Shown here one piece after another: positions 38,583 through 46,653 of a stretch of 64,000 nt of DNA. Origin of the DNA: Cordylochernes scorpioides (taxonomy: Eukaryota > Arthropoda > Arachnida > Pseudoscorpiones > Chernetidae); the NCBI GenBank assembly GCA_030710605.1, contig CP092863.1, positions 113,088,010-113,152,009 of the forward strand, read 5' to 3'. The position numbers and the translations under genes were made by a program. Below the pieces are notes generated by a model. The model saw only the letters and a list, made by a program, of their open reading frames with translations, was not told where the DNA came from and made no database searches. Numbering within the stretch: the stretch's first letter is position 1; the number at the start of each line of letters is the position of its first letter.

Positions 38583-39582
38583 CTTCCCCCTCTCCAGAGG
38601 TCGTCACGTCCTCGTGATTGACCTCATCAATTCTTTCAAAATAGGGTTTGATTCTTGAGACATGGACAATCAATGGGTCTTGGCCAGGATTATCTTTTGG
38701 TTCAATTAAGTAATTTACGTTGGACAGCTTCTTTAATATTTTATATGGGCCAAAATATTTTCTCAGTAGTTTCTCACACTTTCCTATTTTCCTAATTGGT
38801 GTCCAAACTGCTACTAATTCTCCTGGTTCGTAGCTTCTTTCCATGTGTTTCTTGTCATAGTTATTTTTCATTCTTTCTTGAGTCTTTATTGTGTTGTTAA
38901 TAACTAATTTTCTTGTTCTGTTTATTTTGTCTAAGTGATGTTTTATGTATTCATCATAATCATCCTTGTCAATGTCTACCGAGATATTCCTGTCGTCCAA
39001 AAGAGACGTGGGTTCTCTTCCAAACATCAGGAAAAAGGGAGAATATCCTGTGGTTTCCTGAATTGTAGTATTGTAAGCGTGAGTGATGAATGGGAGTATT
39101 TCGTCCCAATTCTTCTGATCAGTGTTCACATACATACTGAGCATATTGATCAATGTTCTATTTAACCGCTCTGTCAATCCATTAGTCTGGGGATGATAAC
39201 TCGTTGTGAAGCAATGTTTAATCTTGCACGTTTTCATCACCTCTTTCATTAAATTACTGGTAAATTGAGAGCCTCTGTCACTAATAAGATATTGTGGGGC
39301 TCCGTGCCGGAGAAAAATATCCTCTACTAGAAATTTAGAAACTTCTTTCACTGTTGCTTCCGAGACTGCTCTTGTTTCTGCATATCTAGTGTAGTAGTCC
39401 GTCAGCACGATTATCCATTTTTTTCCTGTTTTTCGTAGATGGCAGTGGACCAACAAAGTCAATTCCAATTCTTTCGAAAGGAAAGTTGGCTGGGGGGATG
39501 GGCTGTAGTAGTCCAGAAGGTAATTGGTTTGAGCCTTTCCTACTTTGGCAAAGGTGACACGTCTTAACGAATTCTGAGACAT
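38566..39582 (-). pseudogene. Gypsy pol, integrase core and C-terminal part
   Basis: 338 residues of frame. Contains the rve core with catalytic-type residues in ITDYYTRYAE-like context, ISDRGSQFTSNLMKEV and HPQTNGLTERLNRTL (D,D-35-E pattern), then a chromatin-binding-type C-terminal region (ERSYEPGELVAVWTPIRK). The true upstream sequence is in another frame, and the switch falls at a run of A (plus 39418-39424). Stop lies within the 3' LTR. Confidence 0.9.
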
Positions 39583-40195
39583 CCTTTAGCATGGATGGCC
39601 AAAAGTATTTACTCTTTATGCGGTACATGGTTCTGGCGACGCCCAGATGGCCATTCGACATATGATTGTGATATTCTTTCATAATTTCTCTCTTTTTCTT
39701 CTCTGGAACCACAAGCAACCACGCCCTGCCTTCAGGGTTCGGGTTTTTCTTAAAGAGGCATCCATCTTTTTCTTTAAAGTTTTGCGCAATTGATCGCCTG
39801 CTTCCATTAAGGTTTTTCTTAACACTTTCGATAAATTTATCCTCTTCGTCTGTTATTTGATTTAAAAATAGCCTTTCAAAATCCTCATCCCAATCAGTTT
39901 CTGGTAAGGGTCCCCTAGATAAGCCATCGGCGTCCAGATGCTTCTTTCCTGATTTATGTATTATATCGAAGTCATATTCTTGAATTTTCAATGCCCATCT
40001 TGCCAATCGACCTGTTGGATCTTTCAAGTTTTTGAGCCAGCATAAGGCGTGATGGTCTGTTACTATTTTAAAGTGTCTTCCATAAAGGTAGGGTCGTAAT
40101 TTTGACATTGACCAGACAACGGCCAGACATTCTTTTTCGGTGGTTGAATAATTTTGCTCCGCTTTACTCAGGGTACGACTCAAATATGAGATCAC
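39386..40195 (-). pseudogene. Gypsy pol, RNase H and integrase zinc-binding part
   Basis: 269 residues. RNase H: SYLSRTLSKAEQNYSTTEKE, CLAVVWSMSKLRPYLYGR, VTDHHALCWL, and LARWALKIQEYDFDIIHKSG. The integrase HHCC zinc finger follows (YHNHMSNGHLGVARTM, then CHLC). It joins RT upstream and the integrase core downstream only by one-base frame changes, both at A-runs. Confidence 0.9.
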
Positions 40196-40253
40196 CTTCT
40201 CTTCACCACCGATGTCTTGGACAAGAGTTGCACCTATGCCGATGTTGGACGCA

Positions 40254-41642
40254 TCAGTATGAATATAAGTAGGCGCATTTGGATTGAAGTGCCCTAAGAT
40301 TGGTGGACTTAATAGTGCTGTTTTTAGGGTTTGAAACGCTTCCTCTTGCCTTTCTGTCCAGGTAAATGATACACTTTTTTTTAATAAGGTTGGTCAAAGG
40401 GTCAGCAATTTTTGAGAAATCTTTGATAAATTTTCTATAATATGAGCACATTCCCAAAAATGATTGTACTTCTTTGACCTTTGTGGGCCGAGGAAAATTT
40501 CTGATAGCTTTGATGTTATGTTCCGCGGGTTTTATACCATGTTTGCTCGTTATATAGCCGAGAATCTCCAATTCTTCAAAACCAAATCGGCATTTTTTGT
40601 CGTTTAATCTTAAATTAGATTCACGAATACATCTAAAAACAGCTTCGAGTCTTTTGAGGTGCGTTGGAAAATCCGGGCTATATATGATAACATCATCCAG
40701 ATAACACAAACAAATTTGCCATCTCAGGTTTCCAAGCATATTCTCCATATTTCTCTCAAAGGTAGCAGGCGCGTTACAAAGTCCAAAAGGCATCACGTTG
40801 AATTCATATAACCCATGTGCCGTAGTGAAAGCCGTCTTCTCTTTGTCTCTCTCTTCAATTTCGACTTGCCAATATCCCGATTTGAGATCTATTGCTGAGA
40901 AGTACTTGGATCCTTGGAGAGAATCCATTACATCATCAATTCTTGGGATTGGATAAACATCCTTCACTGTTACTTCATTTAATTTCCTGTAATCCACACA
41001 AAATCTGTATTTGCCATCTCGTTTTTTGACCAATATAACGGGAAAGGACCAGGGACTTGAAGATGGTCTAATTATTCCTTCTTCAAGCATCTCGTCTATT
41101 TGATCCTTTATGATGGTTCGTTCCTTAGCACTTACCCTGTAAGGCTTGTGCTTTATCGGTTTTGCGTCTTCTGTATGAATCTGATGTTTTGCCAAATTGG
41201 TCCTGCCTAACCTCGATGAGAACAAATCAGTATACTTGGCCAAAATTTGTTTTAACCTCTCTTGTTCTTTAAATGATAAATTTTTGTTTATTTGAAATTG
41301 TATTTCGTCATTTTCATTCTGCTTCTCTATATTCTCTATAAAATTTACCTCTGCAGGAAGACTTCCATAAGCCAATGTTTGGTCTTTCATGATTTTTAAA
41401 GGTCGAGGATAAGGGTTCGTTATCCAGATATGAGTTTTCTTATCCGTGACAGTAAGCAAACTTCTTGCCAATCGAAGACCATTTGTTTGAGTCATTTTGT
41501 TGTTCTCTTCGATGACATATTCCCCATCCTCTGCTTCTATTGAGGCCCTAATCAATTTAATAGATAGTTTAGGTATAACGGTATCTGTCGTGCTCTTTAT
41601 TTTTTTTAGGTCATAATTGCTTACGTCATGATTACTCATCAA
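40254..41642 (-). pseudogene. Gypsy pol, reverse transcriptase
   Basis: Frame contains YRFCVDYRKLNEVTVKD, FSAIDLKSGYWQVEI, FNVMPFGLCNAPATFERNME and the catalytic YLDDVIIYS (near residue 316), all normal for Ty3/gypsy RT. The last 30 residues are out of frame: an A-run at plus 40374-40381 shifts the reading frame before RNase H. The start at 41642 is not an ATG; this frame overlaps the end of protease, so a frameshifted polyprotein is likely. Confidence 0.92.
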
Positions 41643-41650
41643 TTTATATT

Positions 41651-41977
41651 TTATCGTTTCCGTTTACAATCAATTTTAGCATTCATTTTTTTAAGGAAAT
41701 CTCGTCCAAGAATAAGAGTTCGTAGATGCGCGTCCATTACTACAAATTCGTGGGATAATTCAGTGTCATCAATTTTTAAATCTAAAATAATGCTACCTAC
41801 CATATCTAATTTTTTCCCATCGGGTCCTGAACATGTTTTAGTGAGACTATTTATTTCACGGCCAGCAAAAAGTGCTGTCCTTAGGTCGACCACTGAAAGA
41901 TCGGCGCCTGTATCAATCAAAGCTTCGCATAACCCTATCTTGTCCACATTAATATTAATTTTGTACCTAGGGTCCAA
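41651..41977 (-). CDS. Gypsy protease
   Basis: 108 residues with the aspartyl protease motif ALIDTGADLSVVDL near residues 19-32 and LILGRDFLKK near the end. In a different frame from gag and from RT, consistent with translational frameshifting or small mutations. Confidence 0.88.
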   Translation of the reverse strand: MDPRYKININVDKIGLCEALIDTGADLSVVDLRTALFAGREINSLTKTCSGPDGKKLDMVGSIILDLKIDDTELSHEFVVMDAHLRTLILGRDFLKKMNAKIDCKRKR

Positions 41978-42033
41978 CTTTCTAATTCCATTTATGGTCG
42001 ACTTGCTTTGATTGAAGGAATCAGGCGCGACAC

Positions 42034-43197
42034 TTAGTTTAAATCTTCCAACACGGAATATCTATTCCGTGTAGGAATATTCGTTTGTGTGTCATTACAA
42101 ACATCCGCATAGAGGCGAGGCCGTGTATAATCTTTTCTTTCGTCCATTTGAAGATTTTCTTGACTCTTGTCTTGGGAAACTGAGGGGTCCTCTTCTACGA
42201 TCCTCACAAACTTGACTCTGCAATACCGCGCTACGTGTCCTGGCTTGTTACACTTGAAACATATTGGTCTCCCGTCTTCTGTCCTATTCCTATTTGAATT
42301 TGGATTCTTATTGTATGTTTTACTTGGGTAGACCGGTTTTGGCTCAGGATTGGGAGTGTAAGATCGTCTAGGGGCAGATACCTGGGGCAGAGGCTTGTTC
42401 TGGTAGTACCTCGGAGTGGGGGCCTGGGACTTGGAGGTGTTCTGGTAGTACCTCGGAGCGGGGGCCTGGGACTTGGAGGTGTTCTGATATGGTCTTCTGA
42501 ACGACGTAGCATTCTTCCATTGCTCTTGATGATGGGGACGAGGAGAGCGTGGTCCAATATATAGAGCTCTTGATTTTTCTGCACGTTCTTGGTAATTCTT
42601 TTCGAAAAAATCCAGCTTTTTACAAATTTCTAGAAGTTCATTGGTATTTTTAGGAGGGTTTAGGTGAAGGGCAAAAGAGTATTCTTTCTTTAACCCTCCA
42701 ATAACCCAGTTTATTTTAGTCTCTTCTTCCATTTGGGGGTCGACCTTGTTGCACAGTACAAGGATATCCTCTGCGAACCTGATTGCAGGTTCATTCCACT
42801 GTTGCATCCTGTTTAGTCTCATCTTTATTTCTTCTTTGTTGGCGTCTGAGGCAAAATCCTCAATTAGGCGGCTCTTGAAATTTTCCCAGCTGGTGAAACT
42901 TATCTTGTGTAGGTTCAGCCAGGTTTTGGCGCTACCAATCATATTCATGGCAGCATAACGAGAGATAATGTAGTCTGCCCAATGGTACAGGAAGCCAATT
43001 TCTTCAAGAGATTCAATCCATGGGCGAGGGTCTTCCGTTCCATCATACTTGGGGATGTCGATGTTGGGATTCAGGACAACTGGGTCGGAACTAGCATCTC
43101 CACCAATTGTTGCACCAGGTTGCGGCTTGGCAGACTCTTCAGCCTTGATTCTCTCCTGTGCTGGGTCTTGCATCTTACCAGAGCGTGTTTCAACCAT
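42034..43197 (-). CDS. Gypsy gag
   Basis: 387 residues, MVETRSGKMQDPAQERIKAE to NRYSVLEDLN. A capsid-like region (FKSRLIEDFA, LILCNK-type helices) is followed by a proline-rich stretch with a 14-residue tandem repeat (plus 42395-42490) and a CCHC zinc knuckle CFKCNKPGHVARYC at about residues 315-330. The start codon and first ~28 codons lie inside the 5' LTR, and the frame runs through the primer-binding site. Confidence 0.93.
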   Translation of the reverse strand: MVETRSGKMQDPAQERIKAEESAKPQPGATIGGDASSDPVVLNPNIDIPKYDGTEDPRPWIESLEEIGFLYHWADYIISRYAAMNMIGSAKTWLNLHKISFTSWENFKSRLIEDFASDANKEEIKMRLNRMQQWNEPAIRFAEDILVLCNKVDPQMEEETKINWVIGGLKKEYSFALHLNPPKNTNELLEICKKLDFFEKNYQERAEKSRALYIGPRSPRPHHQEQWKNATSFRRPYQNTSKSQAPAPRYYQNTSKSQAPTPRYYQNKPLPQVSAPRRSYTPNPEPKPVYPSKTYNKNPNSNRNRTEDGRPICFKCNKPGHVARYCRVKFVRIVEEDPSVSQDKSQENLQMDERKDYTRPRLYADVCNDTQTNIPTRNRYSVLEDLN

Positions 43198-43450
43198 CCT
43201 ACAAATTTATATAAGGGAATAATGAGATAAGTCTACTTTAAGTAGCCTCCAGAATACTTTATTTATTTTCTCACATCAAAGAGAGCAGTGAAGTCACGTG
43301 TACCTAAATACAAATGATGATAAACTAAATAATCTGTTTTAAATAAATATCATAGAATATTTTATATAAAAATAAATAAATATATATAATTTAAATTTCA
43401 AATATATTTAAAAATAATATAAGAAATACGCCATTAATCATGATGTAACA
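43108..43450 (-). repeat. Gypsy 5' LTR
   Basis: 343 bp, TGTTACATCATG at the start and GGTGCAACA at the end (minus strand). Followed by the primer-binding site. Confidence 0.95.
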
Positions 43451-43454
43451 ATAG

Positions 43455-43815
43455 GCAGACATTTCTATTGACTATACAGACATTTGATGAGGGAAGAAGG
43501 AAATATATGAAAATAGAAACGAAATAATATAAATATTATCATTTTATAACCATCAGTATATATTAAATGGATAAATTAACTAAGCCAACAATTAAACAGT
43601 TTAAAATAGAAATAAAAAGGGGGAAATGAAATATAAAGTATAAATATTTTTTTATTTTCAAAAATATTTTTATAAAAAAAAATAATTATGAGGGCTATGA
43701 CAAGGTTCACGCTGCAAAAGCTTCGGCAGTTACGCGTCATATATGCAGAACATAAGATTAAAGGGAAAGAGGTGAAGAGAGTTAGAGTATAAAAAAAGCT
43801 AAATATATATATCTA
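43455..43815. other. AT-rich spacer
   Basis: Between the gypsy element and the Helitron pair. No gene or repeat recognised. Confidence 0.5.
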
Positions 43816-44650
43816 CTAGCGGATGTGTACCCGGCTTCGCCCGGGTTTTATCCGAGTGAAAGTTTGCCTAACGAATATTATATATTATGAAGTATAATAA
43901 ACAATGCTAAAGATTAGTTTTAATTATTAATCAAAATTTTTTGTGAATATGTGAGAAAGATGTAATATCGTTGTTGTTTTCTTGGCCGACTGTTTTACAT
44001 ATGGTGTTATCTTAAAATTGCTTGTTTTGAATATTTTTTTTAGATTGAGTTGAATGAATTGCTGAATTTTTTTTGTATTTATATATAAATAAAATTAACT
44101 CTGTTGAATTTTTTTTTGTATTTTATCGATAACAGCAAAGTTATGTATTTTAAAGTTAGGAAAAATATTTTGATGTTAAGCAAAACCTGCTCCATCTCGT
44201 TTTACATAAATGTTGAAAATTTGGTCGAAATTGATGCATTGTAACGAAAGTTTATAGCGAACACCACTTATGAAATTTCCATTTATATAGAAGATATAAT
44301 ATAAATGAGTTTTAAAAATTGTTTAAAAAAAATGCATCGGCCGGGAATCGAACCCTGGCCGCCCGCGTGGCAGGCGAGCATTCTACCACTGAACCACCGA
44401 TGCTTTAAAAAAATCAAATTCATTTATCGTCGCGACAAGTGCTGCGCCCTAGCGGTAAAAGACTGGAACTAACGCTTTTTGGTTTTTATTTAAAAAAAAA
44501 AGCACATTAACTTTTTTAGTTTTTTGAATAGCCTATATGTTAAACGAAATCTTCAGCTACCTACATGCGAAATTCCATAATGATTGAGTCAGTAGATTTT
44601 GCGTGATGCGATAACAAACATCGATTTCGCATTTCATTTTTATATATATA
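43816..44650 (-). mobile_element. Helitron-like unit 1 carrying tRNA-Gly
   Basis: 835 bp. Minus-strand 3' end: hairpin CCCGGGCGAAGCCGGG, spacer TACACATCCG, CTAG, then T. The 5' part, TATATATATAAAAATGAAAT, and the ACTGACTCAATCATTATGGA block match the start structure seen at 15847. It is arranged head to tail with unit 2, which repeats it with few differences. There is no replication protein, so it is non-autonomous. Confidence 0.72.
44333..44403 (-). tRNA. tRNA-Gly(GCC), best-preserved copy
   Basis: 71 nt on the minus strand: GCATCGGTGGTTCAGTGGTA, AGAATGCTCGCCTGCCACGC, GGGCGGCCAGGGTTCGATTC, then CCGGCCGATGCA. Anticodon GCC sits in the expected loop (CCTGCCACG). The acceptor, D and anticodon arms pair normally, and A and B boxes are present. 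The one departure from the usual arthropod tRNA-Gly is an A in place of C in the T stem, producing an A-G mismatch; the same change is in all three copies in the window. It could be a working gene or a mobile-element passenger. Confidence 0.85.
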
Positions 44651-45490
44651 CTAGCGGATGTGTACCCGGCTTCGCCCGGGTTTTATCCGAGTGAAAGTTT
44701 GCCTAACGAATATTATATATTATGAAGTATAATAAACAATGCTAAAGATTAGTTTTAATTATTAATCAAGATTGTGTGTGAATATGTGAGAAAGATGTAA
44801 TATCGTTGTTGTTTTCTTGGCCGACTGTTTTACATATGGTGTTATCTTAAAATTGCTTGTTTTGAATATTTTTTAGATTGAGTTGAATGAATTGCTGATT
44901 TTTTTTTGTATTTATATATAAATAAAATTAACTCTGTTGATTTTTTTTGTATTTTATCGATAACAGCAAAGTTATGTATTTTAAAGTTAGGAAAAATATT
45001 TTGATGTTAAGCAAAACCTGCTCCATCTCGTTTTACATAAATGTTGAAAATTTGGTCGAAATTGATGCATTGTAACGAAAGTTTTTAGCGAACACCACTT
45101 ATGAAATTTCCATTTATATAGAAGATATAATATAAATGAGTTTTAAAAATTGTTAAAAAAAAAAAGCATCGGCCGGGAATCGAACCCTGGCCGCCCGCGT
45201 GGCAGGCGAGCATTCTACCACTGAACCACCGATGTTTTAAAAAAATCAAATTCATTTATCGTCGCGACCAGTGCTGCGCCCTAGCGGTAAAAGACTGGAA
45301 CTAACGCTTTTTGGTTTTTTATTTTTTAAAAAAAGCACATTAACTTTTTTTAGTTTTTTGAATAGCCTATATGTTAAACGAAATCTTCAGCTACCTACAT
45401 GCGAAATTCCATAATGATTGAGTCAGTAGATTTTGCGTGATGCGATAACAAACATCGATTTCGCATTTCATTTTTATATATATATAAGGA
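44651..45490 (-). mobile_element. Helitron-like unit 2 carrying tRNA-Gly
   Basis: Repeats unit 1 at a distance of 835 bp with scattered small changes (for example CAAAATTTTTT against CAAGATTGTGTG). The same 3' hairpin and CTAG (44651-44654) abut the 5' end of unit 1. The outer 5' limit near 45490 (TCCTTATATATATATAAAAA) is approximate. Confidence 0.72.
45166..45235 (-). pseudogene. tRNA-Gly(GCC) pseudogene, acceptor end changed
   Basis: As the copy at 44333, including the T-stem change, but the first base is A rather than G (plus 45235 is T), which breaks the 1:72 pair, and the discriminator is T rather than A. Likely impaired. Confidence 0.8.
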
Positions 45491-45771
45491 AGGAAGGATT
45501 AAGTTAGAGATGAAATACTTATCATCAAAATATACATTAATTTTATTTAAGACAAAATTCTGTGAGCCATCTTTTTAATTTATTTTACCAAGGCTAGATG
45601 GCGCCAGGTATTCAAGCATTCCTAACAAACAGAACAATGCTGATCTCATCCACTTTCCAAACTCTCCATTATGTGTAAAAGTAAAAACATTGTTATTATG
45701 GTTTTATTAAGATTGAGAAGTTATGAAATATCACTACATGTATACAACACATGCCCTAGCTGAACTGGCAC
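45491..45771 (+). other. Spacer ending in a possible interrupted exon
   Basis: Mostly non-coding. The last bases join across the BEL insertion to a frame that reads ALAELALLDAQNEIENRSPD and QYLVKTKI before TGA at 51829-51831. See the separate entry at 51759. Confidence 0.3.
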
Positions 45772-46617
45772 TGTTAAAACTATTTTATAGATCCTTTTCT
45801 TTTGTACATAGAAGGAAGGTCTTAGGTGAAGGGAGACCACGAGCAAGACATCTATATCTATAGATAGCCCCAGCTTGGACCGACCGAGGGCAAAGGTCGG
45901 CGTGGGCGGAGACGACGGAGCGTCATGTTACATTCTTTTTTGGTCAGATGGCAGGATTCCCTTGTTAGAAGCGGAGGGGAAAGTTGAGTTCCCTTGCCAG
46001 GCGGAGCAGACACGCCAAGAAAATCCTACAAGCAGCGTCTTGTAGACGGAACGACGTCGAAGAAAATCCCACGAGCAGAGTCACGTGGACGGAAAGACGT
46101 CGAAGAAAATCCCACGAGCAGAGTTTCGTGGACGGGAAAGGACGCATTGGAGTATCCCTCAAGCAGCAACTTGAGGACGGAAAAGGACGTCTTAGACAAC
46201 CAACGAGTCGTGACAATTAGACAACCAACGCGCGACAATTGGACATCGCACAAGACAAGAAAAGCCTGCGACGGTGCTGCCACTCCAGAGGTACTGTGTA
46301 AACAAACGCTCGACACCCCCCCCCCCCGCCATTTATTTTTGTCTTCCTTCCCTAAGACTACTTTAATTTTTTTACTTTCTCTTTTGCTTAACCTTGTTTA
46401 TTGTTTTTTATACATAACCCCTTAGATATAAGTATAATTTAGCTTAACCATTTTTCTTGTTTTTACCCATAATAATAGTATAATAGTTTTTATCCCTTTT
46501 GTTTTTAATTTTTTAAAATAAATCCTTTTGTTATACTGTGTTTCTGTGCATTTATTTCCCCCATTGTTTTTCCTTTCAATCGATCACCCTTTTATTTTTT
46601 TTAAACGAACACGAACA
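45772..46617 (+). repeat. BEL 5' LTR with a four-hairpin array
   Basis: 846 bp. Contains TATAGATAGCC near 45878 as a possible promoter, four 20-nt stem-loops at 46026-46176, a C-run at 46315-46327 and AATAAA near 46518. Ends GAACACGAACA. Confidence 0.95.
46026..46176 (+). other. Array of four 20-nt hairpins with compensatory stems
   Basis: CTACAAGCAGCGTCTTGTAG (46026-46045), CCACGAGCAGAGTCACGTGG (46069-46088), CCACGAGCAGAGTTTCGTGG (46112-46131) and CCTCAAGCAGCAACTTGAGG (46157-46176). Each is 20 nt and starts 43, 43 and 45 nt after the one before. Stems differ but stay paired: pair 2 is T-A, then C-G three times; pair 3 is A-T three times, then T-A; pair 5 is A-T, G-C, G-C, A-T. All have the GCAG loop entry. 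Repeated in the 3' LTR. Function is unknown; a structured RNA or a protein-binding array is inferred. Confidence 0.85.
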
Positions 46618-46653
46618 TTTTGGTGAGCCGGACGTGATCGATTTAAGGGAAAT

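Larger units (their letters stand above)
38241..43450 (-). mobile_element. Complete Ty3/gypsy LTR retrotransposon, 5.2 kb
   Basis: LTRs at 43108-43450 (5') and 38241-38582 (3') are 343 and 342 bp with only a few differences. They begin TGTTAC and end GCAACA. Both sides carry the 4-bp target duplication ATAG (38237-38240, 43451-43454). The primer-binding site TTGGTGGAGATGCTAG starts one base inside the 5' LTR, and a purine tract GGAGAGGGGGAAG precedes the 3' LTR. Internal order is gag, protease, RT, RNase H, integrase. The near-identical LTRs show a recent insertion, yet pol has two apparent one-base frameshifts in A-runs. Confidence 0.97.

Noticed and set aside
46026-46176. Hairpin array read as a CRISPR or as a tRNA cluster
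   Set aside because: Stems are only 5-7 bp and spacers are not unique; there are no tRNA boxes. It lies in an LTR and is duplicated with it.
46020-46425. Frames of 78-143 codons inside the BEL LTRs, repeated at 51105-51496
   Set aside because: They are in a structured, non-coding LTR region and are identical only because the LTRs are.
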